From JANMJD01 sp963847945 (GTDB lineage: Bacteria > Actinomycetota > Acidimicrobiia > Acidimicrobiales > Ilumatobacteraceae): DNA of 64,000 nt. The stretch spans positions 1-64,000 of the forward strand of contig CAWKBX010000017.1 in the NCBI GenBank assembly GCA_963847945.1. Direction: 5' to 3'. This document shows, one piece after another, positions 27,115 to 38,098 of the stretch. Below the pieces are notes generated by a model. That model made no database searches, was not told where the DNA came from, and saw only the letters and a program-made list of their open reading frames with translations. How positions within the stretch are numbered: the first letter of the stretch is position 1; each line of letters opens with the position of its first letter. Position numbers and translations under genes: made by a program.

Positions 27115-30100
27115 GTGAACCCGATGGGACTGTTGCAGGGCAGACACATCGAGTCGGCGGATCACACGAGACGGAGCCACTGGTTCCGACGTGGAGCTTT
27201 GGGAGTCGTCGGCGCGCTGATCGCGTCGATGGCGGCCATGCTCGTCGGGGTGCCATCGGCATCGGCAACCCCGTGGTTGACGTTCAATCGAAACATCTTG
27301 ACGCGCCCGTTTGCCGGGACGACCACTTCGATGGGCGACAACGAGGGCATGGCCTACGTGGCGACCAACGACACACTGTGGATCGTCGACGACGTTCCCG
27401 GGCGGCTGTATGCCGTGAACCGCACCACCGGGGCGTTGGGCCAGGTGATCACCAACGCCCAATTCCAGGCCGCCACCATTCTGGGAGGAATCGAAGTGGC
27501 CGGCCCCAACCGGGTCAAGGACATCGAGGCGGTGGCCTACGACACGGTGACCGACACGATGTACGTTTTCAGCGGCACGTGTTGCACGGTGTCTTCGCTC
27601 CCGACAGTTTTCCGGTTCACCCGCCCGAGCACATCGGCGGCGTTCGTGCTCGATTCGTGGCAGCCGTTGGCCGCTCCCTACAACGATCTGTCGGGCGCGG
27701 AGTTCCGCGACGGTGAGTTGTGGGCCGCGACGGGCAAGACGATCGTGAAGTACGATTACGTCACCAACACGGCGAGTTCACCCGTCACCCTGACGGGCGC
27801 GCCCAGCGCGATCTATAGCTTGGCGTTCAACGCGTCGGGCAGCGAGATGTGGGTGGCCGGATCGAGTGCCAAGTTGTTGAAATACGACTGGGCGACCAAA
27901 ACCCCCGTTGCCGGCTATGCGTTCACGATGTATGCGTTCGGGGTCAACGACCCGCGAGCGATCGAGATCATCGGTAGCCAGATGTTTCTCTCCGACGGGT
28001 ACGACTACTACCCGGCGGGTTCGACGACCGCGTTCGCCGTGCGGGTGTTCGACATGGTCGATGTGACCGTCGCGGCCCCGGTGGCGAGCTTCACAGCGAC
28101 CCCGACATCGGGTGCGCTGCCTTTGACCGTGGCCTTCACCGACACGTCGACGAACACGCCGACCTTGTGGTCGTGGAACTTCGGTGACGGCACGACATCC
28201 ACCGCGCACAATCCGTCCAAGACGTACACGACGCCGGGGCTGTACAGCGCGACGCTCACCGCGACCAACCCTGGTGGATCGAGCACCTCGACGGCGCTCA
28301 CGATCAACGCCGGCAACGTGCCGGTGTCGTCGTTCACCAAATCGGTGGCGCTGGGAGCCGTGCCGCTGTCGGTGACCTTCACCAGTACGGCGACCAACTC
28401 CCCGACCACCTGGTCGTGGAACTTCGGTGACGGGACGCCGCCGGCGACCACCGCGGTGGCCACCCATGTCTTCCAGGACCCGGGGATCTACAACGTCACG
28501 CTGACCGCCGGGAACGCCAGCGGCACCAACACCTCCCTGGCACAACAGGTCACGGTCACCTCGGTCGGCGGCGCCTTGACCACGACCTTCGGCGCGTCCG
28601 AAGATGCGTCCGTCGATCAGATCGTGACGGTCCCTCGACCGACCGCCACCACGCTGTACAACGCCGTTTCGGCGACGGCAGCCAAGCGCTCGTATCTGAA
28701 GTTCAACATCACGGGCCTGACCGGCGCGGTCACCAACGCCAAGCTGCGGTTGTGGGTGACCGACGGCACCGACAACGGGGCCCGGTGGTACTTGTTGAAC
28801 ACCAACGCGTGGTCGGAGACCACGTTGACCTACGCCAACGCGCCGGCAATTGCCGGAGGCATTGTTGCCGATCCGGGCGTGGTCCCGGTCACCACGTGGT
28901 TGGAAGTCGACGTGACCGCGGCGATCACAGGCAACGGCATCGTGAGCTTCGTCAACGAACCGCAGTCGACGAATCAGGAGCGCTATTACTCGCGGGAGAG
29001 TACGATCCCACCCCAACTCGTGATCACCACCAACGTGAGCGGGGGAGCGGTTCCGACGGCGTCGTTTGCCAAGTCGACCGCGACCGGCGTCGCGCCATTG
29101 AGCGCAACGTTTACCGACACCTCCACCGGTGCACCGACGTCGTGGTCGTGGAACTTCGGCGACGGGTCCCCGGTGTCGACGGCCCAGCACCCGGTGCACA
29201 CGTTCGCCACCGCCGGCGTGTACAGCGTCACACTGACGGCGACCAACGCGGCCGGTTCCAATACCTCGCTCTCCCAAGCGGTCACCGTGATGGCTCCGCC
29301 TGCGGCGCCGGTGGCATCGTTTACGAAGTCGGCATCGTCGGGCGCTGCTCCACTGACGGTGAACTTCATCGACACCTCGACCAACACGCCGACGGCATGG
29401 TCGTGGGACTTCGGTGACGCTTCGCCGGTCTCGATCGATCAGCTGCCCGTCCACACCTACACCGCGGCAGGCACCTACAACGTGACGTTGACGGCGACGA
29501 ATGCCGTTGGTTCCAATACGTCGGCGGCGCAGGTGGTGACGGTGACGGCTCCGTCTGCGGTGCCGGTGGCGTCGTTTACGAAGTCGGTGGCGTCGGGTGT
29601 TGCTCCGTTGTCGGTGACGTTGACGGATACGTCGTCGAATGGGCCGACGTCGTGGTCGTGGAATTTTGGTGATGGGACGCCGGTGTCGACGTTGCAGAGT
29701 CCGGTGCATGTGTTCGAGCGCGGCGGGTTCGTACGACGTGACGTTGACGGCGACGAATGCCGTTGGTTCCAATACGTCGGCGGCGCAGGTGGTGACGGTG
29801 ACGGCTCCGTCTGCGGTGCCGGTGGCGTCGTTTACGAAGTCGGTGGCGTCGGGTGTTGCTCCGTTGTCGGTGACGTTGACGGATACGTCGTCGAATGGGC
29901 CGACGTCGTGGTCGTGGGACTTTGGTGATGGGACGCCGGTGTCGACGTTGCAGAGTCCGGTGCATGTGTTCGAGCGCGGCGGGTTCGTACAACGTGACGT
30001 TGACGGCGGCGAACGCGGCGGGCTCCAATACCTCGGCCGCCCAGGTCGTCACCGTCACCACAGGCGGCGGCGGGCCCGTGACGACCACGTTCGTGGCAAC

Positions 30101-31532
30101 CGAAGATGCGTCGGTCGACCAGGCCGTGACGACGCCCAAGCCCACCGCGACATCGTTGTACAACGTGGTATCGGCAACGGTCGCCAAGCGCAGCTATCTG
30201 AAGTTCAACGTCACCGGTCTGACCGGGGCGGTCACGAGCGCCAAGCTGCGGCTCTGGGTGACTGATGGCACCGACAACGGGGCACGCTGGTACTTGCTGA
30301 ACACCAACGTCTGGTCGGAGACGACACTGACCTACGCCAATGCTCCGGCCGTGGCGGGAGTGGTCGCCGGCGACCCCGGTACCGTGCCGGTCAGCGCATG
30401 GCTGGAGATCGACGTGACCGCGACGGTGACGGGCAACGGCACCGTGAGCTTTGCCAACCAACCGCAGTCGACCAACCAGGAGCGGTACTCGTCGCGTGAG
30501 GCTGTCAATGCACCCCAGCTGGTCATCACCACCAACTCGGGCGGCGGCGGCTCGGTGCCGGTGGCGTCGTTTACGAAGTCGGTGGCGTCGGGTGTTGCTC
30601 CGTTGTCGGTGACGTTGACGGATACGTCGTCGAATGGGCCGACGTCGTGGTCGTGGAATTTTGGTGATGGGACGCCGGTGTCGACGTTGCAGAGTCCGGT
30701 GCATGTGTTCAGCGCGGCGGGTTCGTACGACGTGACGTTGACGGCGACGAATGCCGTTGGTTCCAATACGTCGGCGGCGCAGGTGGTGACGGTGACGGCT
30801 CCGTCTGCGGTGCCGGTGGCGTCGTTTACGAAGTCGGTGGCGTCGGGTGTTGCTCCGTTGTCGGTGACGTTGACGGATACGTCGTCGAATGGGCCGACGT
30901 CGTGGTCGTGGGACTTTGGTGATGGGACGCCGGTGTCGACGTTGCAGAGTCCGGTGCATGTGTTCAGCGCGGCGGGTTCGTACAACGTGACGTTGACGGC
31001 GACGAACGCAGCGGGCTCCAATACCTCGGCCGCCCAGGTCGTCACCGTCACCACAGGCGGCGGCGGGCCCGCGACGACCACGTACACGGCCGCCGAGGAC
31101 GCCTATGTCGATCTCTCCATTCCGACGACGCCGAAGGGGACCGGCGGCACGCTCTACAACCTGCAGTCGACCAATACCCAGCGCAGCTACATCAAGTTCA
31201 ACGTCACGGGCCTCACGGGCACCGTGACCAACGCCAAGCTGCGGCTCTGGGTCACCGACGGCACCGACAATGGGGCGGCGTGGTACAAAATCAGCAACAA
31301 CGCCTGGACCGAGGCCACGCTGACCTGGGCGAACGCTCCGGCCGTGACCGGCGCCCTGGTCGGCGACCCAACGACGTTGACCGTTGGGACGTGGTTGGAG
31401 ATCCCGGTGACGGCGCACATCGCCGGCAACGGGACGGTCAGTTTCGCCAACCTGCCGACGTCGGCCAACGCCGAGAAGTATTCATCGAGGGAAGGCGTCA
31501 ACGCACCACAGCTCGTGATCACGACGGGTTGA
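27115..31532 (+). CDS. Giant secreted PKD / DNRLRE repeat protein 1, two frameshifts as read
   Basis: The intended product is about 1471 residues. It has a signal peptide cleaved after SASA and a beta-propeller-like module (NEGMAYVATNDTLWIVDD) to about 28060. PKD domains follow at about 28078-28560 (two), a DNRLRE/CBM96-type domain at 28570-29030, four PKD (29040-30060), DNRLRE (30070-30535), two PKD (30555-31060) and DNRLRE (31070-31530). PKD marks are WSWNFGDG and VTLTATN; DNRLRE marks are YLKFNVTGLTG and LRLWVTDGTDNG. Single extra G bases at 29716 and 29972 break the frame. Removing both restores one frame, since 4418-2 is divisible by 3. The start is GTG at 27115 or ATG at 27124. There is no LPXTG sorting signal. 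Its role is probably extracellular glycan binding or adhesion. Confidence 0.82.
29560..30069 (+). repeat. Tandem PKD-encoding 255/256-bp repeats, pair A-B
   Basis: Copy A is 29560-29815 and copy B starts at 29816. They are nearly identical to each other and to the pair C-D. Both A and B carry one extra G (29716 and 29972) at the same place, making each 256 bp instead of 255. Almost every codon in these copies ends in G or T, unlike the C-rich wobble positions of the flanking PKD domains. Confidence 0.9.
30555..31064 (+). repeat. Tandem PKD-encoding 255-bp repeats, pair C-D
   Basis: Copies start at 30555 and 30810 and keep the 255-bp period and the open frame. With the following DNRLRE domain this pair duplicates the block 29560-30535 (about 1 kb), so the unit PKD-PKD-DNRLRE was amplified as well as the single PKD. 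Confidence 0.9.
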
Positions 31533-31698
31533 GGTTAAAGCCTGCCCTGATCTGGGTTCGGCGCCGTCGCCGTGTCGCCTCGCAACGGGGCTGCATCGGT
31601 GGCGGCGTCGAACTTTTTGTTGGAATGGTGGCTAGATGGCCGCATTCTGTAACCGCCGCCTGACGGCGTAGTGTCCGAGATCTCACACGGAGGGTGTC

Positions 31699-32640
31699 AT
31701 GAAAGTAATGGTGACTGGTGCGGCCGGCTTCGTCGGTAGCTCACTGAGCGAAGCGCTGATCGGGGCCGGGCATGAAGTCGTCGGCGTCGATTGCTTCATC
31801 CCCTACTATGACCGCGCCGTGAAGGAGTCGAATCTGGCGGCGTTGAGACTGGACCCGTCGTTCGCCTTTCACGAACTCGACCTGCGAACCGCCGATCTCG
31901 GACCATCGCTCGACGGCGTCGAGGCCGTGGTCCACCTTGCGGCGATGCCCGGTCTGGCCAAGAGCTGGACCGATGTCGAGTTGTACTCGTCGTGCAACAT
32001 CGTGGCCACGGCACGGCTGATCGACGCCTGTCGGGGCCGGTCGTTGCACCGCTTCGTCCACATCTCGACGTCGTCGGTGTATGGATCGGAAGCCAACGGC
32101 GACGAGACGATGCCGATTCGGCCAGCCTCACCGTATGGCATTACCAAACTCGCAGCAGAGCATCTGGTTTTGGCCCACGCCGAGCAGTACGGGCTGCCGG
32201 GCGTCATCCTGCGGTACTTCTCGATCTATGGACCACGCCAACGGCCCGACATGGGATACAACTTGTTCTGCGAGGCGCTGCTCGATGGCCGCCCGATCAC
32301 CATCTTCGGCGACGGTTCGGCGACGCGCTCGAACACCTACATCGACGACTGCGTGCGCGGCACGATGCTCGGTTTGCAGTTGGGGCATGTCGGCGAGGCA
32401 TACAACATCGGTGGTGGCGAGGTCATCGGACTGCTCGAGGCGATCAATGTCATCGCCGATGCCGCCGGCGTGAAGCCGCACCTGATCTTCGGTGACAAGC
32501 GCCCGGGGGACCAGAAGTCAACGCAGGCGGATTGTTCCAAGGCAGCCGAGCATCTGGGCTATCACGCGACCGTCGGCCCTCACGAGGGCCTCGTCCGCCA
32601 GTTTGCGTGGCACAAAAACAGGCGTAACCCCGGAAAGTAG
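31699..32640 (+). CDS. NAD-dependent nucleotide-sugar epimerase (extended SDR)
   Basis: The 313-residue protein begins MKVMVTGAAGFVGSSLSEAL (GxxGxxG NAD site). It has the SDR catalytic set ISTSSVYG and YGITK, and the substrate-binding RYFSIYGPRQRPDM and NIGGGEVIGLLE blocks. It resembles UDP-glucuronate/UDP-glucose 4-epimerases; the exact sugar is uncertain. RBS-like GGAGG at 31690 supports the ATG at 31699. It sits alone between the two giant PKD genes. Confidence 0.85.
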   Translation: MKVMVTGAAGFVGSSLSEALIGAGHEVVGVDCFIPYYDRAVKESNLAALRLDPSFAFHELDLRTADLGPSLDGVEAVVHLAAMPGLAKSWTDVELYSSCNIVATARLIDACRGRSLHRFVHISTSSVYGSEANGDETMPIRPASPYGITKLAAEHLVLAHAEQYGLPGVILRYFSIYGPRQRPDMGYNLFCEALLDGRPITIFGDGSATRSNTYIDDCVRGTMLGLQLGHVGEAYNIGGGEVIGLLEAINVIADAAGVKPHLIFGDKRPGDQKSTQADCSKAAEHLGYHATVGPHEGLVRQFAWHKNRRNPGK

Positions 32641-32767
32641 TCTTCGTTCTTCGGAACGCGGGGGTAATGGGCCATCAGGCCTGGAGGTATGCATAGATTG
32701 CACCGTTCATTTTCCGCTAATCTCAACCCGGCCTCGTTTGCGGGAGGCGGTGGTGCGGAGGTCGGAA

Positions 32768-35686
32768 ATGAAGTTCAGCGGGTCCCTTACTTTTGCAAGT
32801 CCCCGAAAGGCGCGTGGAGGAAGACGACTCCAAGCGGGGCTGGCGGCCATCGCTGTGGTGACATCCGCACTCGGAGTGCTTTCGATTGCACCACCCGCGG
32901 CGTTTGCGATACCGCCGACAATCGCATTTGCACGGAGCATTCAAACGAAACCATTCGTTGGCACCACAACGTCGATCAATGACAATGAAGGCCTCTCGTA
33001 TGTGCCGGCGAACAATCAGTTCTGGCTGGTCGATGACAGCACCGACAAGCTGTATGCGTTCAACAAGGACACCGGGGTTCTCGGGCAGCTGTTCACCAAG
33101 TCGCAGTTCGCCGCGGCGACGAGATTCGGCGGCACCGAGGTCGCCGGCTCGAGTCGGTTCGAGGACGGCGAGGCGATTGCATATGACGATGCCAATGACA
33201 CGTTGTATGTGTTCAGCGGCTCCTGCTGTACCTCGTCGGTGAAGCCGACGGTCTTCCGGCTGAGGCGCCCCAGCCGGGTAGGGGCGTTCGCGATCGACTC
33301 CTGGCAACCACTCATCGCCCCGTACAACGATCTCTCCGGTGTGGGGGCGCGGGGCAGCGAGATCTGGGTCGGCGCAGGCAAGGTTCTTGCCCAATATGAC
33401 TACGTGACGAACACCACCACAACGCCCCGAACGTTCGCTGGCATTGCCGGATATCTCGGTATCGACTTCGACGCGACTGGTACCGACATGTGGGTGGCTG
33501 ACAAGGGCAATAGGGTCAAGAAGTACGACTTCGCTACGGGCACGCTGGTTCCTGGATTCGATTGGGCCATGTCGTCGTACGGCTGCCGCGATGCCCGCGC
33601 TATTGAGCTCGTCGGCAACCAGATCTTCGTCTCGGATGGTTACGACTACTACGGCTCGACCTCGACCGCATTTGGCGTACGGGTGTACGATCTCGGTGGG
33701 GGTGCGATTTCGGTTCCCGTCGCCTCATTTACGACTAATCACACGACGGGAGTCGTCCCGCTCACGGTCGCCTTCACCGACACCTCTCTCCACACACCCA
33801 CGTCGTGGCATTGGAATTTCGGCGACGGCAACTCATCGACGCTGCAGAACCCGACGCACATCTATGCGACACCGGGCAACTACGACGTCCGTCTGACGGC
33901 GACCAACTCCGCCGGTTTCAACGTGTCGGGAATCACCACGATCTCGGCCACGAACCCCGTCCCGGTTGCGTCGTTCACCAAGACGGTGTCGTCGGGTACT
34001 GCGCCGTTGTCGGTTGGCTTTACCGACACATCGGCGAATGTCCCGACGTCGTGGTCGTGGAATTTCGGTGACGGTTCGCCGGTGTCGACGGTGCGTCATC
34101 CAACGCATGTCTTCACGGGCACCGGGACCTTCCAAGTGACCCTGACGGCGACGAATGCCGCAGGGGCGAACACCTCGGCGGCGCAGTCCGTCGTGGTCTC
34201 CAGTGGTGTGCCCCGTCCGGTCGCGTCGTTCACGACGAGCGATTCTTCGGGAACGGCTCCGTTGTCGGTCGACTTCACCGATACGTCCACCAACTCGCCC
34301 ACCTCATGGAGTTGGGACTTCGGTGACGGATCTGCGGCGGTGGCGACGCAGAACCCCACCCATGTGTTCGCCAGTTCTGGCACCTTCCACGTCACCCTCA
34401 CGGCGACGAACGCAGGCGGTTCGCACTTGTCGCCGACGACATCGATCACCGTGACAGCCGTGGTCATCGACCCGGTGGCGGCGTTTACGATGACGCCGTC
34501 GAGCGGAGCGGCACCGTTGTCGGTGCAGTTCACCGACACATCGGCCAACGGCCCGACGTCATGGAGTTGGGACTTCGGCGACGGTGATTCGTCGACCCAG
34601 GAGAGTCCGTCACACACGTTCACCACCGAGGGTTCCTACGACGTCACATTGACCGCGACGAACTCCGCCGGATCAGACAGCGTGATGCACTCTGTCGTCG
34701 TTTCGGCCCCCGTCCCGGCTCCCGAGGCCTCGTTCACTGCCTCGGCCGACACCGGGGTAGCTCCCCTCGCCGTCAACTTCACCGATACCTCGACCAACAC
34801 GCCGACCTCGTGGAGTTGGAACTTCGGTGATGGATCGGCGCTGGTCACAACCCGGAACCCAACGCACACTTTCGCCTCCGGTGGCGTGTTCAATGTGCGC
34901 TTGACCGCCACCAACGCCGGCGGCAGCCACACCTCGGCGGCGTACACCGTCACAGTGACGAGCCCGGTGCTGGCCCCGGTCGCTTCGTTTACCCGGTCGC
35001 CCGGTTCGGGGTTGGCTCCCCTGTCGGTAGCGTTCTCCGACACATCGACCAACGCTCCCGCATCGTGGAGTTGGGACTTCGGTGACGGAACTGCCGCCTC
35101 GACGATCCAGAACCCGACGCATGTCTACAGCGGGGTTGGAACGTTCACGGTGACGCTGACCGCCACCAACAGTGCAGGGAGTTCTTCGGCGACCCAGACC
35201 GTCACGGCCAACCCGACATCGTCGACCCAAACGGTGATCGCCAGCGAGGACGCCTATGTCACCCAGGCATCGCCAACCACGACCCACCCGACGGGCAGTC
35301 AGATCTACAACCTCGCGTCGACAACGGCGGCTACCCGTGGCTATCTGAAGTTCGTGGTCACCGGTGTCGCGGGCACGGTCACCAGCGCCAAGCTGCGGCT
35401 CTGGGTGACCGACGGAACCGATAACGGTGGCGCATGGTGGCTGGTCTCCAACTCGTGGACCGAGGCGGCGGTGACGTGGGCCAATGGTCCAGCTCCGACG
35501 AGCGGGGTATTGGTCGGCGATCCGGCGGCCACGGTGGCGGGAACCTGGATCGAGATCAACGTGACTGCACGGGTCACCGGCAACGGCACCTACAGCTTTG
35601 CCAGTCTGCCGACATCAACCAACGGTGAGAAGTTCTCGACTCGTGAGGGAGTGAATCCTGCTCAGCTCGTCATTGTGACCGGCTGA
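32768..35686 (+). CDS. Giant secreted PKD / DNRLRE repeat protein 2
   Basis: The 972-residue paralogue of the 27115 protein is intact. The ATG at 32768 has GGAGG about 8 bases upstream; a signal peptide ends at PPAAFA. A beta-propeller-like module (NEGLSYVPANNQFWLVDD) runs to about 33700, followed by six PKD domains (33710-35210) and one terminal DNRLRE domain (35220-35680). Unlike protein 1, its PKD repeats are diverged and have normal wobble usage. It has no C-terminal anchor or LPXTG. It is probably an extracellular glycan-binding or matrix protein of the surface-polysaccharide locus. Confidence 0.85.
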   Translation: MKFSGSLTFASPRKARGGRRLQAGLAAIAVVTSALGVLSIAPPAAFAIPPTIAFARSIQTKPFVGTTTSINDNEGLSYVPANNQFWLVDDSTDKLYAFNKDTGVLGQLFTKSQFAAATRFGGTEVAGSSRFEDGEAIAYDDANDTLYVFSGSCCTSSVKPTVFRLRRPSRVGAFAIDSWQPLIAPYNDLSGVGARGSEIWVGAGKVLAQYDYVTNTTTTPRTFAGIAGYLGIDFDATGTDMWVADKGNRVKKYDFATGTLVPGFDWAMSSYGCRDARAIELVGNQIFVSDGYDYYGSTSTAFGVRVYDLGGGAISVPVASFTTNHTTGVVPLTVAFTDTSLHTPTSWHWNFGDGNSSTLQNPTHIYATPGNYDVRLTATNSAGFNVSGITTISATNPVPVASFTKTVSSGTAPLSVGFTDTSANVPTSWSWNFGDGSPVSTVRHPTHVFTGTGTFQVTLTATNAAGANTSAAQSVVVSSGVPRPVASFTTSDSSGTAPLSVDFTDTSTNSPTSWSWDFGDGSAAVATQNPTHVFASSGTFHVTLTATNAGGSHLSPTTSITVTAVVIDPVAAFTMTPSSGAAPLSVQFTDTSANGPTSWSWDFGDGDSSTQESPSHTFTTEGSYDVTLTATNSAGSDSVMHSVVVSAPVPAPEASFTASADTGVAPLAVNFTDTSTNTPTSWSWNFGDGSALVTTRNPTHTFASGGVFNVRLTATNAGGSHTSAAYTVTVTSPVLAPVASFTRSPGSGLAPLSVAFSDTSTNAPASWSWDFGDGTAASTIQNPTHVYSGVGTFTVTLTATNSAGSSSATQTVTANPTSSTQTVIASEDAYVTQASPTTTHPTGSQIYNLASTTAATRGYLKFVVTGVAGTVTSAKLRLWVTDGTDNGGAWWLVSNSWTEAAVTWANGPAPTSGVLVGDPAATVAGTWIEINVTARVTGNGTYSFASLPTSTNGEKFSTREGVNPAQLVIVTG

Positions 35687-35799
35687 CCTGCTGCACACGC
35701 GGAGTAGCTCACGACACGGACATCGCGCGGCCATCAGGGGCCGTGAGTAGCTAACGGAAGGCCATGGCGGGGTCTCACGGAGCCACGGCGTCACTTGGG

Positions 35800-36555
35800 T
35801 CAGGTTGCCCGGGGTCGCTGGTTCGTCGGGACGGCTGCGAGGGGGCCGGCAATCGTGGCGATGAGCGTGTCGATCGTCTCGGCGGTCAGTGGCCCGTCGT
35901 TGCAGACGGCGACGCGGTGTACGGACCCAGCTCGCGCGACCTGCTCGGTCCAACGGTCCTCAATCTCCGTGAGATCCGCATCTTGCTTGGCCAGCTCGAC
36001 CGACCGCTCGTCGGGCGACAACCCTTCCACCCTGCTGTGATGGGCCGATCGGGTGTCGAGACGCTCGGCGTTCAGCGCGGCGGGAGCGGTCACGCGGATG
36101 ATGACGTCGGGCCCCAATCGACCGGGGCCGGGTAGGGCGCGATCGAGGCATGGGTGCCAGTCGCCGCGAAAGCCGATCGAACACAACTGCTGAATGACTC
36201 CCTGATCGAACAGGTGAATGCCGCCGAACCGCCGGGCCCGACGCATCGTCGACCGCACGACCAGCCAGTTCTGAGCGAGTTTGACGAGGTCCTTTGGGGG
36301 CTGGCCCGAGTTCACCAGGGCGCGTGTGATGCGCACCGCCTCAAGAGGAGAACGAAGCAATTCGATGCCGGCCGCCCGAATCTTGTGGAGCGCTCGAATC
36401 CGGCTTGGCAGGGTGGCGGCCACTGCGCCGAGGCCATCGTGGGCGTCGTGGCCACGGTCTTGGAGGGCGGCGAGCAGCCGATCGGCAACATACGACTTTC
36501 CGACGCCCGGGGTTCCGCTGAACTCGACGATCACGCTGTGAGGAACTCTCGGCAC
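35800..36555 (-). CDS. Thymidylate-kinase-like P-loop protein
   Basis: The 251-residue protein begins with VIVEFSGTPGVGKSYVADRLL (Walker A). A FGGIHLFDQGVIQQL segment sits in the place of the DRY-type substrate motif of nucleotide kinases, and DVIIRVTAPAALNAERLDTR is in the lid region. It resembles AAA_33/thymidylate-kinase-like proteins found in polysaccharide loci, and its fold is related to the C-terminal half of the protein at 25605. The substrate is unknown. The start is GTG at 36555. It is separate from xylA, which is divergent. Confidence 0.6.
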   Translation of the reverse strand: MPRVPHSVIVEFSGTPGVGKSYVADRLLAALQDRGHDAHDGLGAVAATLPSRIRALHKIRAAGIELLRSPLEAVRITRALVNSGQPPKDLVKLAQNWLVVRSTMRRARRFGGIHLFDQGVIQQLCSIGFRGDWHPCLDRALPGPGRLGPDVIIRVTAPAALNAERLDTRSAHHSRVEGLSPDERSVELAKQDADLTEIEDRWTEQVARAGSVHRVAVCNDGPLTAETIDTLIATIAGPLAAVPTNQRPRAT

Positions 36556-36721
36556 GGGGCTCCAGCGTAGGGCGTCGAACGTGGCGAACGACGCCGCCCG
36601 CCGCCGGGAGTCGCCGTGAAGTCGTCGTGGAGTAGTCGTGGAGTCGTCGTCGAGCAGCTGGGCAATATGGATGGTGATGACGACGTCGATCCCCGGAATC
36701 CCGGTGTGCGAGCATGGCCCG

Positions 36722-38056
36722 ATGAGCGACAGTTTCTTTGCCGGCGTGCCGTCCCCGATCCGCTATGAGGGTCCAGAGTCCGACAATCCCCTGGCGTTTC
36801 GCTGGTACGACGCCGACCGGGTGGTCGCCGGTCGGCGGATGGCAGATCACCTGCGGTTCGCCGTGTGCTACTGGCACTCGTTCACCTGGACCGGGTACGA
36901 CATCTTCGGGGCCCCGACGCTTGATCGCCCATGGCTCGCCCCCGATGGTGACCCGATGGACCACGCGAAGGCCAAGATGGCGGCTGCGTTCGAATTCTTC
37001 AGCAAACTCGGTTCCCCGTTCTATTGCTTTCATGACCGCGACATCGCGCCGGAGGGGGCGACGTTCGCGGAGTCATGCCGCAACCTCGACGTGATGGTCG
37101 ACGAGGCCGCCGCGTATCAGGAAGCGACCGGGCTGAAGCTGTTGTGGGGTACGGCGAACCTGTTCTCGAACGCCCGGTTCATGGCGGGGGCGGCAACCAA
37201 CCCCAACCCCGAGGTGTTCGCCTATGCCGCCGCCCAGGTTGCCCATTGCATGAACGCCACCCAGCGGCTCGGAGGAGCCAACTATGTGCTGTGGGGCGGC
37301 CGCGAGGGCTACGAGACACTGCTGAACACCGACCTGAAGCGCGAACTCGATCAACTCGGGCGGTTCTTCAACATGGTCGTCGAACACAAGCACGTCATCG
37401 GTTTCAAGGGTGCGATCCTGATCGAGCCGAAGCCGTTCGAGCCGACGAAGCACCAATACGACTACGACGTCAACACCGTGCACACGTTTCTTCAGAAGTA
37501 CGGCCTGGAGAACGAGGTAAAGGTCAACATCGAGGTCAACCACGCCACGCTGTCGGGCCACGACTTCGCCCATGAGGTGGCGATGGCCGTCAACGCCGGC
37601 ATCTTCGGCTCGATCGACGCCAATGCCGGCGACGATCGTCTCGGCTGGGACGTCGACCGGTTCCCGGTCTCGGTCGAGCAGATGTCGCTGGGCATGTACG
37701 AGATTCTGAAGGGTGGTGGCTTCACCACGGGCGGGCTCAACTTCGACTCGAAGCTGCGACGTCAGTCGACTGACCGGAGCGATCTGTTCCACGCCCACAT
37801 CGGCGGGATGGACACGATGGCGCGCTCACTGCTTGTCGCAGCGGCGATGATCGAGGACGGTGCCCTACAGGCCAACCTCGACGCTCGCTACGCCGGCTGG
37901 GCGACGCCGACCGGAGCCTCGCTGCTCAACGGCGAGCACAGCCTGGCCGATCTGCATGCCGTCCAGTTGGCCGACGGGCCGGAGCCCCGGGGCGTCACCG
38001 GTGGACAAGAGCGGTTGGAGAACCTCGTCGCTCGCTACGTGGAGCGCGCCCGTTAG
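36722..38056 (+). CDS. xylA: Xylose isomerase
   Basis: The 444-residue class II xylose isomerase converts D-xylose to D-xylulose. Conserved features are the catalytic-His region FCFHDRDIAPEG (here YCFHDRD), KGAILIEPKPFEPTKHQYD with metal ligands, EVNHATLSGHDFAHE and DANAGDDRLGWDVDRFP. The ATG at 36722 gives MSDSFFAGVPSPIRYEG, the normal N-terminus. No xylulokinase or transporter is adjacent. It is host DNA just left of the integrated element. Confidence 0.95.
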   Translation: MSDSFFAGVPSPIRYEGPESDNPLAFRWYDADRVVAGRRMADHLRFAVCYWHSFTWTGYDIFGAPTLDRPWLAPDGDPMDHAKAKMAAAFEFFSKLGSPFYCFHDRDIAPEGATFAESCRNLDVMVDEAAAYQEATGLKLLWGTANLFSNARFMAGAATNPNPEVFAYAAAQVAHCMNATQRLGGANYVLWGGREGYETLLNTDLKRELDQLGRFFNMVVEHKHVIGFKGAILIEPKPFEPTKHQYDYDVNTVHTFLQKYGLENEVKVNIEVNHATLSGHDFAHEVAMAVNAGIFGSIDANAGDDRLGWDVDRFPVSVEQMSLGMYEILKGGGFTTGGLNFDSKLRRQSTDRSDLFHAHIGGMDTMARSLLVAAAMIEDGALQANLDARYAGWATPTGASLLNGEHSLADLHAVQLADGPEPRGVTGGQERLENLVARYVERAR

Positions 38057-38098
38057 CCGTCTTTTACACGCCGTGTGACTATCGGGTACCGTGGCCGC

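Noticed and set aside
29560..31064. Diversity-generating retroelement variable repeats
   Set aside because: Copies do not differ at adenine positions and no reverse transcriptase gene is present.
27778..31418. Very long minus-strand open frames rich in Arg and His opposite the PKD gene
   Set aside because: They are antisense shadows of a high-GC repetitive gene with no start signals or known domain.
27115..35686. Sortase substrates among the PKD proteins
   Set aside because: Neither protein has an LPXTG-type motif, hydrophobic anchor or basic tail at the C-terminus.
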